NCBI RefSeq assembly: GCF_050749805.1
Contig: NZ_CP192738.1
Location: forward strand, 3,658,001 to 3,722,000
Direction of reading: 5' to 3'
Length of the DNA: 64,000 nt
Origin: Hahella sp018986435
Lineage (GTDB): Bacteria > Pseudomonadota > Gammaproteobacteria > Pseudomonadales > Oleiphilaceae
Shown here in pieces: positions 43,449 to 52,678 of the stretch (position 1 is its first letter; every line of letters starts with the position of its first letter). The position numbers were made by a program, and so were the translations under genes. The notes under the pieces are model-generated. The model had not been told where the DNA came from. It ran no database searches and saw only the letters and a program-made list of their open reading frames with translations.

Positions 43449-44477
43449 ATGACGTTGAAGTATCTGTTGAAGCGTGTGAGCGTCCTGGCCGGCGCAGCTC
43501 TGTGTTCCCTGGCGGCCCAGGCGGCGACCACTGAATTGACCGTATATACCGCAATCGAAGCGGAAGATTTAAAGAAATACGCGGCGCGCTTCAATGAAGA
43601 GCATCCGGACATCAAAATCAACTGGGTGAGGGATTCCACCGGCATCATCACCGCCAAACTGCTGGCGGAGAAAGAAAACCCGCAGGCGGACGTAGTCTGG
43701 GGCCTGGCCGCCACCAGCCTGATGCTGCTCAACGACGAAGGCATGCTGCAATCCTACAAGCCCAAAGGCTATGACGCCCTTTCTCCGAAATTCCGCGATA
43801 ACAATGCGGCGCCGGTATGGACCGGCATGGACGCCTGGATGGCGGCAGTGTGTTTCAACACCGTGGAAGCGGAGAAACTCAATCTGCCCAAGCCCACTTC
43901 CTGGAAAGACCTGACCAAGCCGGAATATCAGGGCCATATCATCATGCCTAACCCCAATTCCTCCGGCACCGGCTTCCTGGACGTGAGCAGCTGGCTGCAG
44001 ATGTTCGGCGAGGAAAGAGGCTGGCAGTATATGAGCGACCTGCACCAGAACATCAGCCGCTATACCCACTCCGGCTCCAAGCCTTGCAAAATGGCCGCCG
44101 CCGGCGAAACGCCCATCGGCATCTCCTTCGCCTTCCGCGCCGCAAAGTCCAAGAAAGACGGCGCGCCCCTGGACATCATCTTCCCACAGGAAGGCTTGGG
44201 CTGGGACATGGAAGCCACCGCCATCGTGAAAGGCTCCAAAAAAATGGACGCCGCCCAAACCCTGGTGGACTGGACCGTCTCCCGCAAAGCCAATGAGACC
44301 TACAACGAAGGCTACGCCGTCGTCGCCATGCCCGGCGTCGCCAAGCCAGTGCAGTACTTCCCGGAAAACGCCGAAGCCCTGATGATCGACAATAACTTCA
44401 CCTGGGCCGCCGCCAACCGCGAACGCATCCTGGCCGAATGGCAAAAACGCTTCGACGGCAAGAGCGAAGCCAAGTAG
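43449..44477 (+). CDS. phnS: 2-Aminoethylphosphonate ABC transporter, substrate-binding protein
   Basis: The 342-residue protein has a signal peptide (cleavage near AAQAA) and a family-1 periplasmic binding fold (ELTVYTAIEAEDLKKYAARF, DVVWGLAATSLML, MPNPNSSGTGFLD). An AAG GAG ribosome-binding site lies 7 bases upstream of the ATG. In AEP operons of the PhnSTUV type this protein captures 2-aminoethylphosphonate and delivers it to the permease. A 458-bp repeat-rich gap separates it from phnT, unusual for genes in this operon. Confidence 0.88.
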   Translation: MTLKYLLKRVSVLAGAALCSLAAQAATTELTVYTAIEAEDLKKYAARFNEEHPDIKINWVRDSTGIITAKLLAEKENPQADVVWGLAATSLMLLNDEGMLQSYKPKGYDALSPKFRDNNAAPVWTGMDAWMAAVCFNTVEAEKLNLPKPTSWKDLTKPEYQGHIIMPNPNSSGTGFLDVSSWLQMFGEERGWQYMSDLHQNISRYTHSGSKPCKMAAAGETPIGISFAFRAAKSKKDGAPLDIIFPQEGLGWDMEATAIVKGSKKMDAAQTLVDWTVSRKANETYNEGYAVVAMPGVAKPVQYFPENAEALMIDNNFTWAAANRERILAEWQKRFDGKSEAK

Positions 44478-44935
44478 TCAGGGCTAACAGCTAACAGGAC
44501 ACCCACTTTAAGCACCAATACCGTTCGTCCTGAGCCTGTCGAAGGACGGCCGACAAACCCGGCCTAAAGTGGGTGTCCGATTAATGACTTTGATGATGAC
44601 CGGAAGTTAGCAGGACACCCATAAGAGCGCTTCGACAAGCTCAGCGCGAACGGGTGGGTTTGGGATTGAGTTTTAGGGATAAAAGGCTGCTTGAAGCAGT
44701 GTTTTTGGTCGGACACCACCGTTCGTCCTGAGCCTGTCGAAGGACGGCCGACAATCCCGGCCTAAAGTGGGTGTCCGTTTAATGATTTTGATGATGACTG
44801 CAGTTAGCAGGACACCCATAAGAGCGCTTCGACAGGCTCAGCGCGAACGGGTGGGTTTGGGATTAAAAGTGGGTGTCCATTTAGTTTCAGCGGACACCGG
44901 TTAAATTTTGATAGACAGAACAAGAGTAATTAAAG
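44478..44935. repeat. Repeat-rich insertion between phnS and phnT
   Basis: Two direct repeats of about 147 bp (44521-44667 and 44719-44864) are nearly identical and separated by a hairpin CTGCTTGAAGCAG followed by GTTTTT. Each copy contains the ubiquitous CTTCGACA(A/G)GCTCAGCGCGAACGG sequence and inverted GGGTGTCC/GGACACCC units. A third copy occurs at 57148-57295. No reading frame is supported. Located inside an operon, it could cause polarity or reduce phnT expression relative to phnS. Confidence 0.75.
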
Positions 44936-46018
44936 ATGTCCAAGTCCCCCGCACCTTATCTGCAGTTGACCGATATCGATCAGTACTTCGGCGATTTCCA
45001 GGCGTTGAAATCTGTTTCGCTGTCCGTGAATGAAGGCGAATTCGTCTGTTTTCTGGGGCCTTCTGGCTGCGGTAAGACCAGTTTGCTGCGCATTATCGCT
45101 GGACTGGATGTCCTCAGTGCGGGACAAGTGACGCAGGGCGGACGGGACATCACTCACGCGCCGGTGAAAGCGCGTGATTTTGGCATTGTATTTCAATCCT
45201 ATGCCCTGTTTCCCAATCTATCTGTGGCGGATAACGTCGGCTACGGCCTGAAGTCCCAAGGCGTGAAAGCGGATGAGCGTCGCCAGCGGGTGCGGGAGCT
45301 GCTGAGCGTAGTGGGCCTGGACGGCAGTGAAGAGAAATATCCTTCGCAACTGTCTGGCGGACAGCAGCAACGGGTCGCCCTCGCGCGGGCGTTGGCCACT
45401 TCTCCGGGTTTGCTGCTGCTTGATGAGCCCCTGTCTGCGCTGGACGCCCGCGTGCGAGCGCATTTGCGTCAGGAGATCAAACAGCTGCAGGCGCGGCTCG
45501 GCGTGACCACCATTATGGTCACCCATGATCAGGAGGAAGCGTTGACTATGGCGGACCGCATTGTGGTGATGAACCATGGCCGCATTGAGCAGGTCGGCTC
45601 CCCTCAGGATATCTATACTCATCCCCGCACGCCTTTTGTGGCGGAGTTTGTGGGAGAAATGAACTTTTTGCCGGGCCGCGTCGGCCCCAATCACTCACTA
45701 CAGGCGGGCCCAGTGACATTGCAGTGCGCCCGCGCCGTGGATATGTCGGAGTCCTCCTCGGTCAAAATCGCTGTGCGTCCCGAGGATATCCGTCTGCGTC
45801 TGAACAGCGACCGCCACAACGTACTCAGCGGCAGCGTGCTGGACATCCAGTTTCTCGGTTCCCGCGTCCGTTCGCGCCTCGCCCTGGACAGCCAGAACGC
45901 CGTATTGGTGGCGGATATTTCCATGAATGAGATGGCGGAGTTGGGATTGCGCCAGGGGCAGTCCGTGGAGTTTCAATTGCCTCGTGATCGCCTGCGCCTG
46001 TTCGCGGAGGCGTCATGA
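44936..46018 (+). CDS. phnT: 2-Aminoethylphosphonate ABC transporter ATPase
   Basis: This 360-residue ABC ATPase has Walker A GPSGCGKTSLL, Q-loop VFQSYALFPNLSV, signature LSGGQQQRVALARAL, Walker B LLLLDEPLSALD, the H-loop histidine in THDQEEA, and a C-terminal TOBE-like regulatory domain from about residue 240. It powers AEP import with the fused permease next door. Its stop overlaps the permease start by 4 bp, so the two are translationally coupled. The upstream ribosome-binding site is weak, possibly owing to the repeat insertion before it. Confidence 0.9.
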   Translation: MSKSPAPYLQLTDIDQYFGDFQALKSVSLSVNEGEFVCFLGPSGCGKTSLLRIIAGLDVLSAGQVTQGGRDITHAPVKARDFGIVFQSYALFPNLSVADNVGYGLKSQGVKADERRQRVRELLSVVGLDGSEEKYPSQLSGGQQQRVALARALATSPGLLLLDEPLSALDARVRAHLRQEIKQLQARLGVTTIMVTHDQEEALTMADRIVVMNHGRIEQVGSPQDIYTHPRTPFVAEFVGEMNFLPGRVGPNHSLQAGPVTLQCARAVDMSESSSVKIAVRPEDIRLRLNSDRHNVLSGSVLDIQFLGSRVRSRLALDSQNAVLVADISMNEMAELGLRQGQSVEFQLPRDRLRLFAEAS

Positions 46019-47736
46019 GTAGAGCGACCATGAGCCTGCCAGCCCGCCCCCGCGTCATCCTGCCGTCCATCACACTACGTCGCAGCCGCGACGAATGGGC
46101 GCTTGGCGGCGCGATGCTGATTGGTCTGCTGGCATTGCTGGCGGCGGTAGCCGCCCCCTTGTACGCCCTGCTGTCGAAAAGTCTGCAAAACCGGGCGGGA
46201 GATTTTATCGGCCTGGAAAACTTCATCGCCTACGCAAACACCCCCTCGCTGGTGGCGTCTATCGGCAACTCGCTGACGATCGCCTTATTGAGCACTGTCA
46301 TCGTAATCACTTTGGCGTTCGTGGCCGCCTATTCGCTGACCCGCACCCGACTGCCCGGCAAAGGCGCGTTCCGTATGGCGCTGGCGGCGCCGATTCTGGC
46401 CCCTTCGTTATTGCCCGCCATTAGTCTGGTGTATCTGTTCGGCAATCAGGGCGTCATCAAAACATGGCTACTCGGAGAAAGCATCTATGGTCCGATCGGC
46501 ATTGTCATCGGCTCCTGTTTCTGGACCTTTCCCCACGCCCTGATGATTCTGGTAACGGCGCTGTCCAATACCGACGGACGCCTGTATGAATCCGCCTCCG
46601 CACTGGGCGCGTCGCCCATTCGCACGTTTTTTACTGTTACCCTGCCCGGCGCAAAATACGGTCTGATCAGCGCCGCCTTCGTGGTGTTCACCCTGGTCAT
46701 CACGGATTTCGGGGTGCCCAAGGTCATTGGCGGCCAATACAACATGCTCGCCACGGATATTTATAAGCAGGTGATCGGTCAGCAGAACTTTCAGATGGGC
46801 GCGGTGGTGAGCGTGATTTTATTGCTGCCCGCGATTCTTACTTTCCTGGCGGACCGCTGGGCGCAGCGACGCCAATCCGCAGCGCTGACCTCCAAAGCCG
46901 CGCCCTGGACGCCGCCTCGCCGTCCTTGGGCGGATAAGGGCTGCACGCTTTTTATGCTGCTGCTGACGGCGACGATCCTAGGGGTCATCGCTATGGCGAT
47001 CTACGCCTCACTGGTGACATTCTGGCCCTATAACCTGAGTCTGTCGTTGAAGAACTATCAGTTCGACCTGATGGACGGCGGCGGTTGGGAGGCCTACTGG
47101 AACTCCATACGAATGGCGACCTATACCGCATTTTTCGGCGCTATTTTCATCTTTTTCAATGCCTATCTGGTGGAGAAGTTGCAAGGCTTCCGCCCCTTGC
47201 GCGCCCTGTTTCACTTTATCGCCATCCTGCCGCTGGCGGTGCCTGGCATGGCGCTGGGGCTGGCGTACATCTTTTTCTTCAACGCGCCGTCCAATCCTTT
47301 GAATGGTCTGTACGCCACCATGGCGATCCTGGTGATCTGCACCATCGCGCACTTTTACACCGTCTGTCATCTCACCGCGGTGACCGCCCTGAAACAAATC
47401 GATCCGGAGTTCGAGGCCGTGTCCGCCTCGTTGAAGGCGCCGCAATTATTGACGTTCTGGCGCGTGTCTTTGCCGGTATGCCTGCCGGCGGTATTGGAGA
47501 TAGGCGGTTATTTGTTCGTCAACGCCATGACCACCGTGTCCGCCGTCATCTTTCTGTATTCCCACAACACCATGCTGGCGTCCGTGTCCGTTCTGAACAT
47601 GGACGACGCCGGGGACATTGCTCCTGCGGCGGCGATGGCGGTCATGATCATGCTGACCTGTCTGGTCGCCAAGCTTCTGCAATGGCTGCTGGGCGGCCTG
47701 TTACTGCGACGCACCCAGAAATGGCGCTGCGCCTGA
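46015..47736 (+). CDS. phnU: 2-Aminoethylphosphonate ABC transporter permease, two fused domains
   Basis: The 573-residue protein carries two binding-protein-dependent permease domains in one chain. The first, with an EAA-like loop ESASALGASPIRTFFTVTLP, lies at about residues 30-285. The second, with EAVSASLKAPQLLTFWRVSLP, lies at about 315-570. This corresponds to PhnU and PhnV of split systems. About twelve membrane segments are predicted. It forms the membrane channel for AEP with PhnT and PhnS. The gene overlaps phnT by 4 bp, and phnW starts 53 bp after its stop. Confidence 0.9.
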   Translation: MSRATMSLPARPRVILPSITLRRSRDEWALGGAMLIGLLALLAAVAAPLYALLSKSLQNRAGDFIGLENFIAYANTPSLVASIGNSLTIALLSTVIVITLAFVAAYSLTRTRLPGKGAFRMALAAPILAPSLLPAISLVYLFGNQGVIKTWLLGESIYGPIGIVIGSCFWTFPHALMILVTALSNTDGRLYESASALGASPIRTFFTVTLPGAKYGLISAAFVVFTLVITDFGVPKVIGGQYNMLATDIYKQVIGQQNFQMGAVVSVILLLPAILTFLADRWAQRRQSAALTSKAAPWTPPRRPWADKGCTLFMLLLTATILGVIAMAIYASLVTFWPYNLSLSLKNYQFDLMDGGGWEAYWNSIRMATYTAFFGAIFIFFNAYLVEKLQGFRPLRALFHFIAILPLAVPGMALGLAYIFFFNAPSNPLNGLYATMAILVICTIAHFYTVCHLTAVTALKQIDPEFEAVSASLKAPQLLTFWRVSLPVCLPAVLEIGGYLFVNAMTTVSAVIFLYSHNTMLASVSVLNMDDAGDIAPAAAMAVMIMLTCLVAKLLQWLLGGLLLRRTQKWRCA

Positions 47737-47789
47737 AGACTCCAATGGCGTCCCCAGGATTTTCTCTTTCGTTTTTTGAGGGCTCATTA

Positions 47790-48899
47790 ATGAACCAACC
47801 CAATTATTACCTGCTCACCCCCGGGCCGATCACCACCTCACGCACGGTAAAAGAAGCCATGCTGACGGACTGGGGCTCCTGGGATCAGGACTTCAATCAG
47901 GTCACCCAGACGGTGCGGGATAAGTTGCTGGCCGTCGCCAATTCCCAGGACACCCATGTTTGCGTACCTTTGCAGGGCAGCGGCACTTTCGCCGTGGAAG
48001 CGACTTTGGGCGCCCTGCTTGGTCCGCAGGACAAGCTGCTGGTGCTGATGAACGGCGCCTATGGGCAGCGCATCGCCAAAATCTGCGACTACCTCAAGCG
48101 CCCCTACGTCTGCATCGACACCGGCGACTACCTGCCTCCCGACCCGAACGCCGTGGCGGAATTGCTGCGTCAGGACGCCAGCATCACCACCGTGGCGGTG
48201 GTGCACTGCGAGACCAGCTCCGGGATTTTGAATCCCATTGAGGCCATCGCGGAAGTGGTCAACGCCGCCGGCCGCAGGTTGATCATCGACTCCATGAGCG
48301 CCTTTGGCGCCCTGCCCGCTGACGCCAAGCGACTGGGCTACGCTGCGCTGATTTCCTCCGCCAACAAGTGTTTCGAAGGAGTTCCCGGCTTTGGCTTCGC
48401 GCTGATTCGCCAGGACCTGCTGGAGCAGGCCAAAGGCAACGCTCACTCGCTGAGCATGGACCTGTATGACCAGTGGGCTTATATGGAGAAGACCGGCCAA
48501 TGGCGTTACACCCCGCCGACCCATACGGTGGCGGCGTTCGCTCAGGCGTTGCGGGAATATGAGGCGGAAGGCGACGCCCCCGGACGTCTGGCCCGCTATA
48601 CCCGTAACCGCGATCAACTCGTCGCCGGCATGCGCCAACTGGGCTTCCAGACCCTGCTGGAGGAACGCTGGCTGTCGCCCATCATCGTCACCTTTTTATC
48701 GCCTGACGATCCCAACTTTGATTTCAAACGCTTCTATCAGGAACTGAAGCAGCGGGGCTTCGTGATCTATCCGGGCAAACTGACCCAGACCGAAAGCTTC
48801 CGCATCGGCTGCATCGGCAAAATCGACACGCCGGAAGTGGCGCGTCTGCTGGAAGCCGTCAAAGACACCCTTATCGCTATGGAGATCTCACTGTCATGA
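47790..48899 (+). CDS. phnW: 2-Aminoethylphosphonate-pyruvate transaminase
   Basis: This 369-residue fold-type I PLP enzyme starts at an ATG with MNQPNYYLLTPGPIT; YLLTPGP is the typical N terminus of the family. The PLP lysine is in SSANKCFEG near residue 194. The His/Glu/Ser segment VVHCETSSGILNP contacts the cofactor. It converts AEP and pyruvate to phosphonoacetaldehyde and alanine, the first step of the classic PhnW-PhnX route. Its stop overlaps phnX by 4 bp. Confidence 0.93.
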   Translation: MNQPNYYLLTPGPITTSRTVKEAMLTDWGSWDQDFNQVTQTVRDKLLAVANSQDTHVCVPLQGSGTFAVEATLGALLGPQDKLLVLMNGAYGQRIAKICDYLKRPYVCIDTGDYLPPDPNAVAELLRQDASITTVAVVHCETSSGILNPIEAIAEVVNAAGRRLIIDSMSAFGALPADAKRLGYAALISSANKCFEGVPGFGFALIRQDLLEQAKGNAHSLSMDLYDQWAYMEKTGQWRYTPPTHTVAAFAQALREYEAEGDAPGRLARYTRNRDQLVAGMRQLGFQTLLEERWLSPIIVTFLSPDDPNFDFKRFYQELKQRGFVIYPGKLTQTESFRIGCIGKIDTPEVARLLEAVKDTLIAMEISLS

Positions 48900-49780
48900 G
48901 TTACGCCTATCAACGTTTTTACCGCGGCCCCATTGAAGCCGTCATTTTCGACTGGGCCGGCACCACCTACGATTTCGGCTCGATGGCGCCGATTCGCGCC
49001 TTTCAGAATCTGTTCGCCGAGCAAGAGATTCCCATCACTCTGGCGGAAGCCCGTGAGCCGATGGGGACGGAGAAGCGTGAGCACATCACGCGAATCCTGA
49101 CCATGCCGCGAGTGCGCGAAGCCTGGAGAGAAAAATACGGCGCGCTGGCGAGCGAGGCGGACATTGATCGCCTGTATCACGCCTTCGTGCCCATGCAGAT
49201 CGAGGCCATTCGCGAATGCGCCCGCCCTATCCCCGGCCTGATGGAAACCGTCGCCTGGCTGGAGCGACGCAATATCAAAATCGGCGCGAATACCGGCTAT
49301 AACCGCGACATGCTGGACGTTCTGGCGGACATCGCCGCAGCCCAGGGCTATCGTCCCGCCAGCAATGTGTGCGCAACGGGCGTCCCCAGAGGACGCCCTT
49401 ATCCTCACATGAGCCTGAAGAACGCGTTGGAGCTGGGCGTCGGCGACGTGCGCGCCTGCATCAAAGTCGACGACACCCTGCCCGGCATCGAAGAAGGCCT
49501 GGCCGCAGGCATGTGGACCGTCGGCGTCACCACCTCCGGCAATGAAGTCGGCTTAAGCCAGGAAGACTGGATCGCCTTGGACAGCGCCAGCAAAACCGTC
49601 CTGCGGGAACAGGCGCAAGAGCGTTTTCGTCGCGGCGGCGCCCACGTCATTATCGGCAGCGTGGCGGATCTGCCCGCCGCAGTAGAGTATATCGAACGCT
49701 GGCTGGCGCAAGGCCACGGCCCGGACACGACCGGTCTGGCGGGCGTCACCTTAACCGCAGCGGGAGTTTCCCTAAGGTGA
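48896..49780 (+). CDS. phnX: Phosphonoacetaldehyde hydrolase
   Basis: The 294-residue HAD-superfamily enzyme shows the phosphonatase signatures: nucleophile Asp19 in FDWAGTTYD and the Schiff-base lysine Lys60 in MGTEKREH, which activates phosphonoacetaldehyde. It cleaves the C-P bond to acetaldehyde and phosphate, so it yields both phosphorus and a carbon fragment. It overlaps phnW and the following transporter gene by 4 bp each, forming a tightly coupled block. Confidence 0.93.
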   Translation: MSYAYQRFYRGPIEAVIFDWAGTTYDFGSMAPIRAFQNLFAEQEIPITLAEAREPMGTEKREHITRILTMPRVREAWREKYGALASEADIDRLYHAFVPMQIEAIRECARPIPGLMETVAWLERRNIKIGANTGYNRDMLDVLADIAAAQGYRPASNVCATGVPRGRPYPHMSLKNALELGVGDVRACIKVDDTLPGIEEGLAAGMWTVGVTTSGNEVGLSQEDWIALDSASKTVLREQAQERFRRGGAHVIIGSVADLPAAVEYIERWLAQGHGPDTTGLAGVTLTAAGVSLR

Positions 49781-50700
49781 CATGGACGGCTTTGGTTTTG
49801 GTGCTGATTTCCGCTGTCGCCCATGCGGGCTGGAACTTCTACGGCAAGAAGTCCAGCCCCACCATCGCCTTCTTCTTTCTGGTGACCCTGTTCGGTTTTC
49901 TGCTGTTCGCGCCGATTCTGTTCGCGCATACACAGCTGATCGCCGCCTTTGACGCCCGGATTCTGCTGCTGTTGCTGGCGACTGGCTTGTTTCAGGCCGT
50001 GTATTTGAGCGCCCTGGCGGCGGCTTATCAGGCAGGGGATATGTCCATTGCGTACCCCATTGCGCGCTCGTCGCCGCTGATTATCGTCTGCCTGACCGCC
50101 TTCTCTCTCGGTCAACGCGACAGCATCAGCGCGCAGGCGATAGTCGGCGTGGCGTTGATTGTAGGTGGGTGTCTGTTTATCCCCATGACCCGCTTCAGCG
50201 ACCTGCGCTGGTCCAATTACGGCAACCGCACCACCGCCTTCGCCCTGCTGGCGGCGTTGGCCACCGCCGGATACTCCATTGTCGACGACGCCGCCACCAG
50301 TCAGATGCGAGGACTGCTCGATCCCATCAGCGGACGGCCCTGGGCGGACCCGCTTCAGGTATCTCTGGTCTACGTCACCTTGCAGTGCTTAAGCGCTGCG
50401 CTGTGGATGTCCTTGTTAATCGCTGTGGTCAGCAAAGAACGAGAACGCCTCAAGCCGTTACTGCGTCACTCTTTGATGCGTTGCGCGGGTACCGGCGCCT
50501 TTATGACGGGGGCCTATGCGTTGGTGATTCTGGCTATGGCGTTCGCCAGCAACGTCAGCTACGTGGTGGCGTTTCGTCAGGTCAGCATTCCCTTGGGCGT
50601 GCTAATGGCGGTAGTGGGGTTCAAGGAAAAACTCTATCCCCCCAAAGTCGCGGGGGTCTTCACCACCGTATGCGGGCTGGTCGCCGTGGCGCTTGGGTAG
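49777..50700 (+). CDS. EamA/DMT-family transporter in the phn operon
   Basis: The 307-residue protein has about ten membrane segments in two EamA repeats. It starts at GTG overlapping the phnX stop (GTGA), so it is translated together with phnX. Conserved motifs include IAYPIARSSPLIIV and the C-terminal VSIPLGVLMAVVGFKEK. EamA proteins usually export small metabolites; in this operon it could export alanine, an aldehyde-derived product or excess substrate. A role in uptake of a related phosphonate is the alternative. Confidence 0.82.
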   Translation: MTWTALVLVLISAVAHAGWNFYGKKSSPTIAFFFLVTLFGFLLFAPILFAHTQLIAAFDARILLLLLATGLFQAVYLSALAAAYQAGDMSIAYPIARSSPLIIVCLTAFSLGQRDSISAQAIVGVALIVGGCLFIPMTRFSDLRWSNYGNRTTAFALLAALATAGYSIVDDAATSQMRGLLDPISGRPWADPLQVSLVYVTLQCLSAALWMSLLIAVVSKERERLKPLLRHSLMRCAGTGAFMTGAYALVILAMAFASNVSYVVAFRQVSIPLGVLMAVVGFKEKLYPPKVAGVFTTVCGLVAVALG

Positions 50701-50725
50701 GGTCTGTTAACGTGATCGATGAAAA

Positions 50726-51964
50726 ATGATGAGTACCACAAACCGACATTTTGACGTCATTGTCATCGGCGCCGGCATCCTCGGATGCGCCAGCGCCGAC
50801 TATTTAAGCGCGCAAGGACAGAAAGTCCTGTTGCTGGATCGACGCGCGCCCGCCAGCGCCACTACCAGCCAGGCCGCCGCCTTGTTGGGACGCGCACGCG
50901 GCGACGCCACCGGGCTGGATATGGTCGACGAAACCTGGCGTGCGATTGAACGTCTGCAAACCAACCTGAAGGAAGACCTGGACGTGCGCGCGTGCGGCAG
51001 TCTGCACGCAGGCGTCAGCGCCGCCGCCAGCGCCAAAATTCACGCCCTGGCGGACGAGACGACCAAGCGTCACCGCGCCGCCCGCTATTTGGACACCCAT
51101 GATTTGCAGGCGCGCCTCCCCTGGTTACAGGCGCCCAGGGACGCCGTAGCGGTATTCGTCGCCGAAGACGGCTATATCGACCCCTATCAACTGGCCAGCG
51201 CGTATCTGCGCCATGCTCGTCGCTGCGGTGCCAGGTTACAGCTCAATGCCGAGGTCGCGGAAATTCTGACGGGCAGTCAAGGCGTCTGCGGCGTAAGGTG
51301 CGCGGATGGCGTCAGCTATTATTCTCGACAGATTGTGGTGACGGGCGGTCCCTGGAGCGCACTGCTATTGCGCCCTTTAGGACTGGCGCCCGCCATGGCG
51401 CCGGTGCGCAGTCAATATTGGATCTCAGCCCCAGACGCACACATCCAGGCGGATACGCCAGTTCTGGTTCTACCAGACGCCAACGCCTATGCGCGCCCGG
51501 AAGTTGGCGGACTCTTATTCGGACTGCGTGACCGCCAGCGTGTGAATTGTTCGCCGGAGCAACTGCCGGAGGACATCCATCGCTTTAGTTTTGATCAGGA
51601 CAGCGATGGTCTCGCCTCATTGGAAGACGGCTATGAAAGCCTCCAGCGCTGGCTGCCCATGCTGGACGAGTTAAGGGTCGCCGCCTATGTCAGCGGCGTA
51701 TCCAGCTACACCCCGGACGGACGTTTCCTGATCGGCGCCTTGGAAATCCCTGGATTGTGGCTGGCGTCCGGATGCTGCGGCGGCGGTGTTGGCGCATCCG
51801 GCGGCTATGGACGTCTGATCGCCGAACTCGTCAGCGGCGTCAGGCCCTTTACCAACGCCAGCCTGTATGACCCGAATCGTTTTGACGCCCACGACGTCAA
51901 TCCATTTGATCCCGCCTTTCGACTGCGTTGCGCTTTAGCCCGTGAAGGCAAAGTATCAGGCTAA
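50726..51964 (+). CDS. FAD-dependent amine oxidoreductase associated with phosphonate catabolism
   Basis: The 412-residue protein begins with a dinucleotide-binding motif (VIVIGAGILGCASADYL) and belongs to the DAO/glycine-oxidase-like group, ending with GLWLASGCCGGGVGASGGYG at the FAD-binding end. Proteins of this clade recur in AEP operons and have been linked to oxidation of AEP or N-methylated AEP to phosphonoacetaldehyde, bypassing the transaminase. Position after phnX and before a HAD phosphatase suggests such a role here. Substrate assignment is inference from context. Confidence 0.82.
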   Translation: MMSTTNRHFDVIVIGAGILGCASADYLSAQGQKVLLLDRRAPASATTSQAAALLGRARGDATGLDMVDETWRAIERLQTNLKEDLDVRACGSLHAGVSAAASAKIHALADETTKRHRAARYLDTHDLQARLPWLQAPRDAVAVFVAEDGYIDPYQLASAYLRHARRCGARLQLNAEVAEILTGSQGVCGVRCADGVSYYSRQIVVTGGPWSALLLRPLGLAPAMAPVRSQYWISAPDAHIQADTPVLVLPDANAYARPEVGGLLFGLRDRQRVNCSPEQLPEDIHRFSFDQDSDGLASLEDGYESLQRWLPMLDELRVAAYVSGVSSYTPDGRFLIGALEIPGLWLASGCCGGGVGASGGYGRLIAELVSGVRPFTNASLYDPNRFDAHDVNPFDPAFRLRCALAREGKVSG

Positions 51965-52003
51965 TATTTGTTCTTTTTATGACTTACGATTTTAGGTTTT
52001 TCT

Positions 52004-52678
52004 ATGCCCTTAGCGCTTTTTGATCTTGATAACACCCTGCTCGCCGGCGACAGCGCGCAAGCCTTTTCCGAATTTCTCGCCGCCCGGGACGACATCGTCA
52101 CGCCGCCCAACTTCCTGGAGCGCAATCAGGCTTTTATGGATGACTACGAAGCCGGGGCCCTGGATTTCAACGCCTACATGTCCTACACCCTCGCGCCCCT
52201 GGTGGGGCTGCCGCCAACGCAGCTGCAAACGCTGATCCACGCTTATCTGGACACCCACATTAACGCCATGATCCCCTCACGCGCCCGCACTCTTCTGGAA
52301 GAGCACCGCCGCGCCGGCGACCCTATCGCCATCGTTTCCGCCACCGGCGCGCATCTGGTGGAGCCAATCGCCGCGCGCCTTGGCGTGGAGCATGTGCTGG
52401 CGGTGGACATTGAGACTCGGGACGGTGTCATTACCGGAGCCCTTATTGGGACACCCACTTTTAGAGAAGGCAAAGTCACCCGGGTGCAGGCATGGGCGGC
52501 GCAGCAGGGTTGGGAGTATCACAGCGCCGCGTTTTACAGCGATTCCCATAACGACCTGCCGCTGCTGGAGGCTGTCCGCCGCCCGGTGGCGGTTGATCCC
52601 GACCCGGTGCTACGACGCATCGCCGCTGAGCGGAGCTGGGAAATCCTGTCGCTAAGAGATGACAAGGCGCATTCATGA
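52004..52678 (+). CDS. HAD-superfamily phosphatase, SerB-like (HAD-IB)
   Basis: The 224-residue protein has HAD motif I FDLDNTLL near the N terminus, motif II Ser/Thr in IVSATGAHLV, a Lys region REGKVTRVQ, and motif III YSDSHNDLPLLE. These identify the HAD-IB subfamily, which includes phosphoserine phosphatase. It overlaps the HD gene by 4 bp. In this operon it may dephosphorylate a phosphate ester arising from a phosphonate breakdown product. The physiological substrate is unknown. Confidence 0.85.
   Translation: MPLALFDLDNTLLAGDSAQAFSEFLAARDDIVTPPNFLERNQAFMDDYEAGALDFNAYMSYTLAPLVGLPPTQLQTLIHAYLDTHINAMIPSRARTLLEEHRRAGDPIAIVSATGAHLVEPIAARLGVEHVLAVDIETRDGVITGALIGTPTFREGKVTRVQAWAAQQGWEYHSAAFYSDSHNDLPLLEAVRRPVAVDPDPVLRRIAAERSWEILSLRDDKAHS

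Noticed and set aside
47085..47789. Upstream extension of the phnW frame
   Set aside because: The extension lies inside the permease gene in another frame; phnW begins at 47790 with the family N terminus.
52004..52678. Second PhnX-like phosphonatase
   Set aside because: It lacks the Schiff-base lysine region of PhnX and has the motifs of SerB-like HAD-IB enzymes.
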